Part shown: in pieces, positions 22,840 through 33,442 of the stretch
Layout: each line of letters begins with the position of its first letter
Numbering within the stretch: the first letter of the stretch is position 1
DNA from: Chamaelirium japonicum
Taxonomy: Eukaryota > Streptophyta > Magnoliopsida > Liliales > Melanthiaceae
Direction of reading: 5' to 3'
Assembly: GCA_947650365.1 (NCBI GenBank)
Contig: OX393552.1
Span: 50,858,543 to 50,922,542, forward strand
DNA length: 64,000 bases
The notes under the pieces: generated by a model
Database searches by the model: none
What the model was told of the DNA's origin: nothing
Seen by the model: only the letters and a program-made list of their open reading frames with translations
Translations under genes and position numbers: made by a program

Positions 22840-25800
22840 CTAGGCAAAGTACCTTTTGAGGGACTTGCCACTGGTAGGCAAAGTCGCCACTGGTTCGCAG
22901 CTATCGCCCGTCTTCTTCGCTTCAATATAGTTGGAAGTGACGATCTTCTTGACTGGAGTTTTGATGATTGTTGGAGTTTGACTGGAGTCGATGCCCCGGC
23001 AATTTGGAAGGATTTGTTCGCCGCTTTTGCAGAGACGAGCTTGAGTCTTTGTCAGGCGATGTGGTATTGCAGCTGAGGGTAGTGAACCCATGTGCGCCAT
23101 GCTTTCTTTGCTGCGGCTGGATTTGAACATCAACTCGGTGGAGTTTTGCCCCCGAGTGCCTTCTGGCTTGATTGCGAGTTGCTCGGAGCTGGTGTACTCG
23201 GAAGACTCGGTTGACCTCGAGAATTGCAACAGACCATGTAACGGTAGTGTCGTCTCTTGCAAAGTGATGAAGTCGGCCTCGGAGAATGATGACGCTGGTT
23301 CCTTTGCTGGAGTGGAAGGCGATCGTCCTGGTTTGCGAAGCCACTTAAGTGCGAGCCGCTGGACTGAAGCAGCTTGAGCAAGCAACGGAACGCCTCGCAT
23401 CAAGCTTGATTTGAAGTTGACATGAATTTTCCGTCTTGATGCTGGCGCTTCCTTATTTTTGTGCACCATCTGGCTGGAGGATGTCACTGGTTTTGCAAGT
23501 TGAGAGTTTTTGTCCATCGCAGCTGCTTTGGCTTCCTGGACTTGTGGAGCTTTTGCTGGAGGAGCTTCTGCAACGAAGTCTTTGGCCTTGTAAAACTTGG
23601 CATCAGCAAGGTGTGCTTTAGCCTTGTTGAACAGCTTGCCGTTGGCAGTGATGCTTCTCCCCATGCCTTTTATGTTGGAGTCGCTTTCTTCATTGTATTT
23701 CCGGAGCACGCGGTGAACTTCCATCTTGCAGCAGGAGACCTTGAAGTTTTGATCAGCTTCAAGGAAGCAATTGGGAAAGAACTCCTGGAGTGTCGCCGGC
23801 TCTAGAAAGCTTTGCTGGAGGAAATTTTTCAGATTTGCCGGTGGTACTTTGGACGTCTTTTTTCCTGGAGCTTCATTCTTTTCCTTGAAGGACTTTCTTC
23901 TGGGGAGTTTTCTTATCGCCCGGTTTTTCTTATGGTTAGCCAGACGTGCTATCCTGTAGCTTGATCGTCGTGGCCTTCTCCCTCGAGGCGCCATAGCCCG
24001 CGTGTTTTCATCAGTAAGATCTTTCTCGCCAAGGTGAAGAACTGGTGCTGCAACTGAAGGCACTTCTTTGATCGAAAGGACTTGCACTTCTAGAGACTGT
24101 ACCGATTCATCTTCTGATCCCCAGCTGGTTGGCTTGATTTCTTCATTTGGAATCGAGGGAGGTCTGGAGTAGAGGACATAGGAGTCGAACTTACCAGATG
24201 GTTGGCCTAGCAGGTTAACTTCGGGACTTCTTTGTTCGTCTCTCGCTTTGAGCATGTGCCGGAATGTAGCTTTGTTTGGAAAAGGGAGTGCATGCATGAG
24301 AGGTGGTTGCCCCCAAGACAGTAAGGATTTGGCCCTAGGTACTGAAGAAGCATGCCGTTGTCGTCTTCTTGGACTGCCCCCTTTCTTTGAGTCATCAACG
24401 GTGGACTGCCCCCCTTCTGCGAGGACCGACGGGGCATCTTGCAATTCGTCGTCCGAAGTAGAAGTATCACCGTTGTCGGGATTCGTAATGGAGATATGAT
24501 TGACGGCCGCCATGGGTGGGTGGGTGGGTGTTGAGACGAAGTCCTCGATTGGCATCCCCAAACAATCGAACGCCGACTTCTTCTTTGATTGTTTGACTGG
24601 CCCGAGCCTCTCGAACACGGATGTGCGTTTTTGATTCGACCAGTCTTTACCACCTCTGGTTTGCTTCCGGAACAAGGCTTGGTATCGAGCCCGTCGTCGT
24701 CTTCTCCTGCTGTCTGGATGGCTGAGGTAGGTAGAGAGTGCATCGGAGATTGTCGATCCTTCAGCTGCTTCATCTACCATCCTCGCCTCGATGTAGTTCG
24801 AGGTGAAGGTCTTCTTTGTTGCGGTTCTGATAACCAATGGATCTTGACTGGAGCCGATGCCTCGGCGGTTCGGGGGAATTTGCTCTCCGTTTTGAAATAG
24901 CCGAGCTTGAGTTCTCGTCATCCCATGTGGAGTTGCTGCCGGTGGGAGTGTGTCCATGGCGCTTTCCTCGTTGTAGCCGGCTCTGAACAGCAACTGGGCA
25001 GCATTTTGCCCCCAACTCCCTTCTGGCTTGAATCCGAGTTGCTCGAGGTCTGCCGATTCGACGGGTCTACTTGGGTTCGGAGCTTGCGTCAGACTAGGTA
25101 GTGGCACCGTCATTTCTTGCAGAGTGATGACATTGGCCTGAGATAACGACGGGGCCAGCTTCCTTGTCGGAGTAGAAGGCGATCGCTCGGATTTTCGGAG
25201 CCACTGAGGCGCAAGACGCAGGACAGGCGCCGTTTGGATTGGCAACGGGGTATGTTGCGTTGCTCTTGGCTCGAAGCTGATGCGCATCCTTTGCCCAGGT
25301 TTCGGCGTTCCTTGGACCTTGAGTCTTGCCTCGTCAGAGGGTGGCACCGGATTCACGGGAAGAGGAGTCTTGTCCTTCTTTACTTCTTCAATCTTTTGGG
25401 CTCGAGGAGCTTTAGCTGGCAGAACTTCCGCGACCAGGACCTTTGCTTGGTAGAACTTAGCATCGGCCAGGTGTGCCTCGGCCTCGTTGAATGGCTTGTC
25501 GTCCGCAACTATGCACTTCTCCACGCCTTCTTCGTAGTACTTGAGGCACTGGTGCCAGGTGGATACCACGATGCCATTCTCGTGCAGCCATGGTCTTCCC
25601 AACAGGAGACGATATGATGTCTGGCAGTCGATGATGTGGAAGAGGACCGTTGTATCCAGTGGGCCGATGGAAAGCTTCAAACGAATGATTCCGACGGTGG
25701 ACTGTCCGCCCTGGTTGAAGCCTTGAATGACCAATTGACTTGGTGAGAGCTGGTCGTCGGTGATGCCGAGTTGCCGCATCGTCTGGATAGGCATGATGTT

Positions 25801-26466
25801 GACGGCGGAGCCACAGTCCAATAAGATTCGGTTCACTGGCTTCTCCTTGATGTATCCCGAGACGTAAAGAGGCCGGTTGTGCAATGGCGTCCCGAGTTGC
25901 AGGTCCTCATCTGAAAAGGTTATCGTCGCATCACACGAGGCCACAGCTTTGCGCCTTTGATCGTCCTTTCTTTTCCTTTTGTAGCTATCTGGATCGGCCA
26001 AGGCCGCCGCCATTGCCAGGCGAGCCTTCTTCGGAAGATGCAAAGCCTCTACGAGCGGCATGTGCAAGATTGCTTCGTCGTGAGAGGCAGTACCCCCTTC
26101 GTCAGAATCGTCTCCCTCATCTGCGGAGTCGCCTTCTCCAGAAGTTTCGCTTTCGTTCTTTCCTTCCGACGCCTCATGGACTTCGACCATGCAACAAGAC
26201 ACCTTGATGTGTTGGTCTGCTGGGAGGAAGTGATCTGGGAAGAACTCTTGCAAAGTTGTCGGCTCTGGAAGACTCTGCTGAAGGATATCGTCTTGGCTTG
26301 CTGGCGGCACTTTGAACACCTTCCTTCCCGGAGTCTTGCTTTTTTTCTTGTAGGTCTTCCGCTTGGTGAATCCCCTCATCACACGGTCTTGCTTGAGCTT
26401 CTTTTCTTGCCATGGCTTTCGCCGCCGCGGTAGCATGACCCATGCTTCTTCGTCGGTGGATTCCAC
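22840..26466 (-). CDS. Retrotransposon gag-protease downstream frame, internally duplicated (1208 aa)
   Basis: Same frame as the gag frame upstream, separated by one TAG. Residues about 200-330 form a retropepsin-like aspartic protease: active site LLDCGSAVNIMP, then LGITDDQLSPS, and the C-terminal LLLGRPWLHENG. The protein is built from two tandem, diverged copies of one module: copy 1 (about 26466-24740) carries the protease, copy 2 (about 24000-22860) repeats the flanks but lacks it. Paired landmarks are VSCCMVEVHEA / VSCCKMEVHRV, AHLADAKFYQAK / AHLADAKFYKAK and TSNYIEARM / TSNYIEAKK. The frame ends without RT. Protease would mature Gag in the particle. Confidence 0.75.
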   Translation of the reverse strand: MESTDEEAWVMLPRRRKPWQEKKLKQDRVMRGFTKRKTYKKKSKTPGRKVFKVPPASQDDILQQSLPEPTTLQEFFPDHFLPADQHIKVSCCMVEVHEASEGKNESETSGEGDSADEGDDSDEGGTASHDEAILHMPLVEALHLPKKARLAMAAALADPDSYKRKRKDDQRRKAVASCDATITFSDEDLQLGTPLHNRPLYVSGYIKEKPVNRILLDCGSAVNIMPIQTMRQLGITDDQLSPSQLVIQGFNQGGQSTVGIIRLKLSIGPLDTTVLFHIIDCQTSYRLLLGRPWLHENGIVVSTWHQCLKYYEEGVEKCIVADDKPFNEAEAHLADAKFYQAKVLVAEVLPAKAPRAQKIEEVKKDKTPLPVNPVPPSDEARLKVQGTPKPGQRMRISFEPRATQHTPLPIQTAPVLRLAPQWLRKSERSPSTPTRKLAPSLSQANVITLQEMTVPLPSLTQAPNPSRPVESADLEQLGFKPEGSWGQNAAQLLFRAGYNEESAMDTLPPAATPHGMTRTQARLFQNGEQIPPNRRGIGSSQDPLVIRTATKKTFTSNYIEARMVDEAAEGSTISDALSTYLSHPDSRRRRRRARYQALFRKQTRGGKDWSNQKRTSVFERLGPVKQSKKKSAFDCLGMPIEDFVSTPTHPPMAAVNHISITNPDNGDTSTSDDELQDAPSVLAEGGQSTVDDSKKGGSPRRRQRHASSVPRAKSLLSWGQPPLMHALPFPNKATFRHMLKARDEQRSPEVNLLGQPSGKFDSYVLYSRPPSIPNEEIKPTSWGSEDESVQSLEVQVLSIKEVPSVAAPVLHLGEKDLTDENTRAMAPRGRRPRRSSYRIARLANHKKNRAIRKLPRRKSFKEKNEAPGKKTSKVPPANLKNFLQQSFLEPATLQEFFPNCFLEADQNFKVSCCKMEVHRVLRKYNEESDSNIKGMGRSITANGKLFNKAKAHLADAKFYKAKDFVAEAPPAKAPQVQEAKAAAMDKNSQLAKPVTSSSQMVHKNKEAPASRRKIHVNFKSSLMRGVPLLAQAASVQRLALKWLRKPGRSPSTPAKEPASSFSEADFITLQETTLPLHGLLQFSRSTESSEYTSSEQLAIKPEGTRGQNSTELMFKSSRSKESMAHMGSLPSAAIPHRLTKTQARLCKSGEQILPNCRGIDSSQTPTIIKTPVKKIVTSNYIEAKKTGDSCEPVATLPTSGKSLKRYFA

Positions 26467-26553
26467 TCCGCTAGGATGATGGTCGACAGCAGCAACTGGT
26501 TCCCTCGGAGGTACTTGTTCTTCTGGAGGCTCTACTGACTCGTCTTCCGATCC

Positions 26554-28929
26554 CTAGCCGATGGGCTTGATTTCTTCAGCTGAAACCAATGGAGGCTTTG
26601 AATAGAGGACGTAATAGTCGAACTTCCCTGAAGGCTGGCCTAGCAGACCGACTTCCGGATCTCCTTGCTCGTATCTTTCCCGAAGAGCGCGTTGGGACAT
26701 AGCTTGACTGGAATGGACTTGCTCTTCTCGAGGCTCTACTGGCGTGTCTTCTGATTCCCAGCCGGTGGGCTTGATTTCGTCGATTGGAACGGACGAAGGC
26801 CTTGAGTAGAGGACGTAATAGTCGAACTTCCCCGAAGGCTGGCCCAGCAGACCGACTTCTGGATCTCCTTGCTCGTATCTCCTTTGGAGCGCTCGTTGGG
26901 ATGTAGCATTGCTTGGAAGAGGTACTGGTGTGAGCGATGATTGCCCCCAGGGCAGCGGCGTTTCTTCCTCGGAGAATGCAGGAGTACGTTGATGTCGCTT
27001 CGAGACTTTCTGCTGGGAAGTTGACTTAGCGATTGGCGCTTGACGGTTGATGCGCAATTTGGGCATGCTTCGCCGAGCAGCGACGAGTACTGGCGAGAAG
27101 GAGCCGAAGGTGATGGACATCATGTTGGCCGTAGCAACCTCCCCGGAGTCGATCTCTATCTTCCCTTGCTTAGCGAGCGCCATGATTCTTTCCTTGAAGA
27201 CGAAGCATCTTTTGATGGGATGACTCACCATCCGGTGGTATTTGCAGAAGAGAGGGTCGTCGACGCGATGCATCTGCTCGGGCCTCTTCGAAGGAGGGAG
27301 CTCTATCATCTTCTCTTGCAGCAGTTGGTCGAACATGGAGGAGACTTCCGAGTCTGGGAAAGGGTACTCCTTGGCTTCGAGCTCCTCTAGAGTCATCCTT
27401 TGTCTCGGAGGCGGAGGCGGCGGTATGGCGGCGCCCTTCTTCTGATCTGGCTTGCCACTGATCTTGAGCGGCTTGGAGGTTGAAGCGACGTCAGCAACAT
27501 TGACTTGTTTCGGTTTCGTTGCCGGTGGCTTGTCCTTCTTTTCTATCTTCAAGAAATCCTTGTTCTTCGATTCCCCGCGATTTGCTAGGCTGAGTTCCAT
27601 GTCATGAGCCCGAGTTGCGAGTTCTTCGAAAGACCGAGGCTTGATACCTTTAAGGATGTAGAGCAGACCCCAGTGCATGCCTTGGGTGCACATCTCGATG
27701 GTCGAGTCTTCAGACAAGCGGTCTCGTGAATTCAGCACGAGGTTCCTCCACCTGTCGATGTAGTCGATCACTGGCTCATCCTTCCTTTGCTTGACGGCGG
27801 TGAGTTCGATCATGCTGATGGTTCGTCTGGTGCTGTAGAAGCGATTGAGGAACTCCCTCTCCATCTGATCCCAGCTGTCGATGGTTCTTGCAGGAAGATC
27901 AACGTACCAGTCGAACGCGTTGCCTTTGAGGGTGCGGACGAATTGCTTCACCATCTCGTCGCCATATGTGCCGGCATTATTGCAGGTCTCGATGAAATGA
28001 GCGACGTGCTGTCTTGGATTTCCCTTTCCGTTGAAGTGCTGAAACTTTGGCGGCTGGAATCCGACCGGGAAGCGTAGCTGCTGGATCCTCGTGGTGTAGG
28101 GCTTCGAGTATGCCGCCGTGATCGGAGGAAGGCCACTGCCGTGAGAACGCATCATGTCGGCTATCAACGCTTGGACTTGCTGAGCATTCATCGTTGCCGT
28201 TGCCGGAGGTTGAGTGGCCACCGAGGTTGGCGCTGGGGAGACGACTTCCAATGGGACAGGAGCCGAGGAGAGTGCTGGAGTAGCTGCTTGAACCGTCGCA
28301 GCAACTTCTGCAGGAACGGGAGTTGAAGGCGGAACTGGAGCGGCTACTGGAGAAGCGACGGGTTGGCTAACTGCTGCAGCGTCCTTTGCGCTTAGCTTTT
28401 GGAGCAGAGTATTGATGTGACGATCCTTCTCCTCCATCAGCCGAGTAATTTGCGCCATATGCTCACTCATCTGCATGACTTGGAGCTGAAGAGCGGACGG
28501 AGGGTGGTGACGGAGAACGTCTCGGTGTTGCATGTTCGCATCCTCGCCGTCATCATCGGAAACGTAGTTATGCCGACTTGCTTCTGGTTGATGATTGATG
28601 TTCGCCCCCTGCAGAGGAGGTGTAGCGTCTGCTGGAGAACCCGAATGGGTTCGGGGTTGGGGCTGGTCCTCCCCAAACTTCTGGACATGGGCTCCAGGAT
28701 CGAGGCTCGTTTCTTCATGCACCAGGGCCTCGTCGGCGCTTTGGCGAGCATCTTCGGTAGTAGCTTCTGGCACGAAGATGTCCGCAAGAGTCCGTGTACG
28801 CCGAGTGTAGACGCGCACCATTGGAGGAGCATCACCCTCCGGATTTACTGGATCACCGTGTCGGAGTAGAGGAGACTCGGCGATTGGTGAGAGACCTGGA
28901 GCAAACACATCGTTGTTTGTTCCGGCCAT
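26554..28929 (-). CDS. Retrotransposon Gag polyprotein
   Basis: A frame of about 790 residues just inside the 5' LTR. The start MAGTNND (28929 on the minus strand) is preferred over a Met four codons upstream, but this is uncertain. A retrotransposon gag domain lies in the middle: FQHFNGKGNPRQHVAHFIE, GNAFDWYVDLP, MEREFLNRFYS and RSFEELATRAHDMELSLA. Further on, CKYHRMVSHPIKRCFVFK resembles the Cys/His cluster of Ty3-like gag. Near the C-terminus, a segment of about 50 residues with GDPEVGLLGQPSGKFDYYVL is present twice in tandem. The frame closes at a TAG where the sister repeat has TGG (Trp), so the stop is probably a point mutation in a longer gag-protease frame. Confidence 0.85.
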   Translation of the reverse strand: MAGTNNDVFAPGLSPIAESPLLRHGDPVNPEGDAPPMVRVYTRRTRTLADIFVPEATTEDARQSADEALVHEETSLDPGAHVQKFGEDQPQPRTHSGSPADATPPLQGANINHQPEASRHNYVSDDDGEDANMQHRDVLRHHPPSALQLQVMQMSEHMAQITRLMEEKDRHINTLLQKLSAKDAAAVSQPVASPVAAPVPPSTPVPAEVAATVQAATPALSSAPVPLEVVSPAPTSVATQPPATATMNAQQVQALIADMMRSHGSGLPPITAAYSKPYTTRIQQLRFPVGFQPPKFQHFNGKGNPRQHVAHFIETCNNAGTYGDEMVKQFVRTLKGNAFDWYVDLPARTIDSWDQMEREFLNRFYSTRRTISMIELTAVKQRKDEPVIDYIDRWRNLVLNSRDRLSEDSTIEMCTQGMHWGLLYILKGIKPRSFEELATRAHDMELSLANRGESKNKDFLKIEKKDKPPATKPKQVNVADVASTSKPLKISGKPDQKKGAAIPPPPPPRQRMTLEELEAKEYPFPDSEVSSMFDQLLQEKMIELPPSKRPEQMHRVDDPLFCKYHRMVSHPIKRCFVFKERIMALAKQGKIEIDSGEVATANMMSITFGSFSPVLVAARRSMPKLRINRQAPIAKSTSQQKVSKRHQRTPAFSEEETPLPWGQSSLTPVPLPSNATSQRALQRRYEQGDPEVGLLGQPSGKFDYYVLYSRPSSVPIDEIKPTGWESEDTPVEPREEQVHSSQAMSQRALRERYEQGDPEVGLLGQPSGKFDYYVLYSKPPLVSAEEIKPIG

Positions 28930-28978
28930 CGCGAACTTCAAGCAGCTTCTTTAGCCGTACGGATGAAAGGAGAAGAGG

Positions 28979-28999
28979 TCCCACCGGACGTGCCAGAAA
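28979..28999 (-). other. Primer binding site of the 15-kb element
   Basis: Two bases inside the 5' LTR, the minus strand reads TTCTGGCACGTCCGGTGGGA. It starts with TGG, complementary to a tRNA CCA end. The tRNA species is not assigned. Confidence 0.7.
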
Positions 29000-29001
29000 T
29001 C

Positions 29002-31572
29002 TGTGGACGCGGAAAAAAGCGCGGGTCGTCTTTATTGCGAATCACACGAGATTACAATTGTGGCCGGGACCCGGGTGGCTCGGGTGTAGCGAGTCCGGGT
29101 TGCGGCGAGTTTTGATCAGGGGATTGTGGGAAAGATCTTCTGGGGGATCCCTTTGATCCGCGTCTCCACGTGGTGTTCGTGCGAGAGCTCTGAAGGGGCT
29201 GCCCAGGACAGGGGTTTTACAGGGAGAGGGTTTTGGAGAGGCTAAGGAATGTCCACCGTTGCTTTGTCCCTTCCGTGCTTTGCGCTTTCTCGGCTAGGGG
29301 GTTTTCGGCTTCGTTCCTCGGTCTTCGCGTCTTCCTCGTTCCTTGCTTGACCTCGGTGTCCTTGATCGTCGGTTCGCGACGTCGATCTAGCTTTTGGCGT
29401 TGGCTTTGGCTTTGGCTTTTTGGCTTTGGCTTTGCTCCGGCGTGGCTCTGGCTTTTGCTTTGCTTCGGTGCTTGCACTTGGACGTAGCTGGGAGAGACTT
29501 GCGATGCTTTCGTTCTTCCGGACTTCGCGTCGTATCGGCTAGAACGTGCGGTGCTTTTGCTCGTGGCCGGCGTAGTCGCTTGGCTTTGGCACTTGCGTTG
29601 CTTTGGCGCGGGCTTTACTGGGGCTTTGCTTTGGCTTCTTGCGTTGGCTTTAGCTTTGGCGTCAACTCGATCTTCTTCTTCGAACGACGTGGGCTACTTC
29701 TCCGGTGCTTCGACGGTTTACGTATCGACTGGACTTCTCTTCTTCTCCGGGCTTCTTTGGTGTGATCGGAGTCGAAGAATGCTTTCGAAGATGGTGAGGG
29801 TAGCACCGATCTCCGTGCGACGGTTGTGGCGTCGGCTTTTGTTGATGAAGACGACGAGGGTAGCGACGGTCTCCGTGTGACGGTTGTAGCGTCGGCTTTT
29901 GTTGATGAAGACGACGAGGGTAGCGACGGTCTCCATGCGACGGTTGTAGCGTCGACTTTTGTTGATGAAGACGACGAGGTAGCGACGCTTCAGACGATCT
30001 GCTCCAGGCTTTCTTCTTCGTGGATGGGGCAGGCGTTAGTCGAAGACGACGGGGTGATGACGCTTCGCTTCTCTCCTCCGGGCTTTGGGGCTTGATCGGG
30101 ATCGAGGATTTGTTGGAGCCGACGGGGTAGTGCCGCTCCTCTTCTTCTCCGGGCTTTTGAGCTTGATCGGAGTCGAAGCTTGTTGGAGACGACGGGGTAG
30201 TGCCGCTCCTCTTCTTCTCCGGGCTTTTGGGCTTGATCGGAGTCGAAGCTTGTTGGAGACGACGGGGTAGTGACGCTCCTCTTCTTCTCCGGGCTTTTGG
30301 GCTTGATCGGAGTCGAAGCTTGTTGGAGACGACGGGGTAGTGCCGCTCCTCTTCTTCTCCGGGCTTTTGGGCTGGATCGGAGTCGAAGCTTGTTGGAGAC
30401 GACGGGGTAGTGCCGCTCCTCTTCTTCTCCGGGCTTTTGGGCTTGATCGGAGTCGAAGCTTGTTGGAGACGACGGGGTAGTGCCGCTCCTCTTCTTCTCC
30501 GGGCTTTTGGGCTTGATCGGAGTCGAAGCTTGTTGGAGACGACGGGGTAGTGCCGCTCCTCTTCTTCTCCGGGCTTTTGGGCTTGATCGGAGTCGAAGCT
30601 TGTTGGAGACGACGGGGTAGTGCCGCTCCTCTTCTTCTCCGGCCTTTGCTTCTGGCGTCTTCGGAGTCGAAGGGTTCTTCTTCTCCGAGCTTTCTTCTTC
30701 GTGCACGGAGTCGAAGGGATGATCTTCGTGTGCAAGGGCCTTCACATTGATGAGGACTTTCAGTAAGCCGATCCCTCGGGACAGGCTTGACTGTGCCTCG
30801 TGAAGCCTTGGGTCGATGAAGAAGCGTCTCCTCTTCTGCAGAGCTCTGGCGTTTCGTCTTCAATTTCCCGACCATTTTTTCCTTCCCCCACCCCCTCTAT
30901 TTATAGGCAAAGAGGTGGGGAGAGAGATATGGGAACTTTTTAATTTTAAATCCCTTTTGTATCTCTCTCATAATTACCCGGATTTTATTCATCCATTGAT
31001 GAAGGGAATAACATTTAGTTGTTTTCCTTTTCTGGCGGGTGCAATTATGGCTGGATTTTGCGCACGAAATCGATGGCGATCGGGCGCTTCGTCTTGTGCG
31101 TCGGATCGAGGGATCGGCGCAGATCCGCGTGTGTGCAGACGTCATACGCTACCTCCCCCCGCGCATGGCGGTATTTTTTCCTTTTCTTTCTTTTCTTTCC
31201 TTTTCTTTTCTTTCCTTTTTCTTTTCTTTCCTTTCTTTCCTTTCCTTTTTCTTTTCTTTCTTTTTCTTTCCTTTCCTTTTTCTTTTCTTTCTTTTTTCTT
31301 TTCTTTCTTTTTTCTTCCCTTTCCTTGCAGGGCCGGCCGGCCCCTCCATGGGGTTCGGTCCCCACTAGGGCCGGCCCTATGGGGTTCGGACCCTAGTAGG
31401 GGCCGGCCCCTCTTGAAGTGGGGTCCGGGTCCGCATCGGCGCGCGCGAGTCGGGTCCGCGTGTCGGGTTTGCATCCGTGTCGGTGCGCGCGAGTTGGGTC
31501 CGCGTGTCGGGTTTGCATCCGCGTCGGCACACGTAAGTCGGGTTCGGGTCCGACGAAATTCATGTGTCTACA
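29002..31572 (-). repeat. 5' LTR of the 15-kb element (2571 bp)
   Basis: Near-identical to 16548-19048. It holds eight 70-bp units (starts 30094, 30165, 30235, 30305, 30375, 30445, 30515, 30585), one more than the 3' LTR. The minus-strand TATA box is at 30898-30907. Transcription of the element would start shortly left of that box. Confidence 0.92.
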
Positions 31573-31577
31573 TCGAT

Positions 31578-31636
31578 CTTCGGATTTATGTTTTTGCTTT
31601 CGCTGTGACTCTGGTATAAGAATTAAAATCCAATAA
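31578..31636 (+). mobile_element. Right end of the interrupted copia LTR
   Basis: Continues the LTR cut at 16547 and runs into AAAATCCA, a plausible LTR terminus, a few bases before the primer site. Confidence 0.6.
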
Positions 31637-31637
31637 T

Positions 31638-31649
31638 TGGTATCAGAGC
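31638..31649 (+). other. Copia primer binding site (initiator Met tRNA)
   Basis: TGGTATCAGAGC, the perfect complement of the plant initiator methionine tRNA 3' end used by many copia elements. It marks the sequence to its left as a 5' LTR. Confidence 0.85.
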
Positions 31650-33442
31650 ACTTTTCGGTATATATTTCATACACAAATTCGTGAAAATATCATATGAATA
31701 TATGATAGCATATGTTTTCGTCGAGGTTTGACGTTGACCACCCTCGGTTCCCTGGCCATATTTCTAGGATTGTTTTTTTATTCTTTCTAGAAAAATTATA
31801 TATGAACGAGCACTTGCTCGGAGCGTGTTATTTTTTTGGTTACAGGAAGAAGGAGATAAGCGATCCAAGATATTACATCCACTACTCGGGCAAGTAGTAC
31901 CAGTAAGTACGAAGACCCGACGAAAAGCATGTACGTTGGTGATGATCAGGATTGTTGTCGATAGATCTTGCAGAATGGAAAAATAGGATATCTTGGTTGT
32001 GTTGTTCAGGTTCAGGGGTCGGACCCCGAACTTGATTTAGTTTGGATTATTTTTTTTTGTTATGCTCTTTAAGTTATATTTAGAGAACCCCGATGATAAT
32101 TAGTTTATCAGTTTTTGCTTGTGAATCTCTCTCTAGATCAGGCTTAGGATTAGTACTTAGTTTATAGGATCATTGGTGTCTCTATATATTTCTAACATGT
32201 GTGAATCTAGTGGCTATCTAAAAGGAAAGGTGGTAATCACCCACGTGGCAGTTCAGATAGCCGAGTACTGTGCACCGAGGATAGACGCAATGTTAGATTT
32301 GTTAAGAGGTAACTAATAGCCCCATAGAGAGTATATTAGTCATATTGGGATGCCTTTTCCCCACATAGTCCATGCGACCAGGTTAGATTGGATTCCACTA
32401 AGTGATACCCGTTCTTAATTGACATTTGATGGTAGTAAAAATTCATCACGATTTGGTTATGCCGCCATTAGGTTGAAGTCCAACGGAGGTTGTCGGATGT
32501 CCCTAATAGGCTAGCATTGAAACCTATAATGAGATAAGATCTACTATGACATTAGGCATCAAATGGTGAACGAGGCATCATGTTAGTGGGAGTCCTTTCC
32601 ACGTTGACCATAGGCTAGGCTTTAGATCTTAGGTTTTTTGAACTGACTAGTGGAGCATCGGGATTCTTGTAATATATATAGTGATCCTTGCAAGAAAGGC
32701 AAAAGCCGTGTATTCAAGGTAGGGACTATGATATTTTCCAAGAGGACTAATATTTTGCAGGAAAGTTTGCAACCTTAGTGGGAGCACGGTAGACCAGGGT
32801 CTAGGTCTAGAAGGTCGTGACCTTTCTAGATATGCATAAAATCACATAAAAGAAGGGATATATAAGAGGTTATTCCCTCTAAAAGGGAGCCCTTGGTCTC
32901 CATAATCAACCGGCTAAGGGTCTGGGTAGGAGGTACGCAGTTCTATATTCTCACCGGGTGTGAGCTGTGTTTTCTTCCATGCTGGTTTGCCTAGTGGTTT
33001 TCTTTGGGATATGGAGGAGGTCGATGCCAGTGGGTGCCGATTTTCACTTGCATCGTAGGGGCTTATGAACTCCCATGTCAATGCTACCTAGATTTGTGGG
33101 AAGCATCCAGAAGCTTGTGTGAAGCCGCCGTTGCTGTGCATGGTGAGTCACATAAAGTTGACCAAAATGAGGGGTCTTTCAGTTTACCATGGTAATTCTG
33201 ATGAAAATTGGATTGTAAACACCCTGTTGATAGAAGCGATTGCATGCTCTCACCGAGATGCTGTCTCTAATTCCAAACCGATAGTCTTAGTGCTCAAGCC
33301 CAGGGAATTTCAATTCCCTGGATGTCTTTACTAGAGGTGGTGAAGACATAGAGACTAGAGTAAATATTATCTATTTTTGAAATCTATAAAATAGATTGTA
33401 GTAGACCCTAATTTTAGTTTTATGCCATTTTTTACATAAAAT
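31650..33442 (+). other. Non-coding leader of copia element B
   Basis: About 1.8 kb between primer site and gag with no convincing frame. Long leaders occur in some plant copia lineages. No further element boundary was found inside it. Confidence 0.45.

Larger units (their letters stand above)
16548..31572 (-). mobile_element. Young non-autonomous Ty3-like LTR retrotransposon, 15,025 bp
   Basis: Two LTRs (16548-19048 and 29002-31572), both TGTGG...CTACA, enclose about 10 kb. The TSD is TCGAT on both sides (16543-16547 and 31573-31577). Transcription is on the minus strand: the primer binding site abuts the right LTR and a polypurine tract abuts the left one. Gag and protease are encoded, but no RT, RNase H or integrase is found on either strand. 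By eye the LTRs differ by about a dozen substitutions, mostly transitions, plus one 70-bp repeat unit, so the insertion is recent. It fits the class of gag-carrying non-autonomous elements (TR-GAG or LARD-like) that depend on a partner. Confidence 0.92.

Noticed and set aside
26174-28869. Plus-strand frames opposite gag and protease
   Set aside because: Shadows of the long minus-strand gag-protease frame.
31638-31649. Fragment of a Met tRNA gene
   Set aside because: Only the 12-base primer complement is present, in the position expected for a copia primer site. No cloverleaf can be formed from the flanks.
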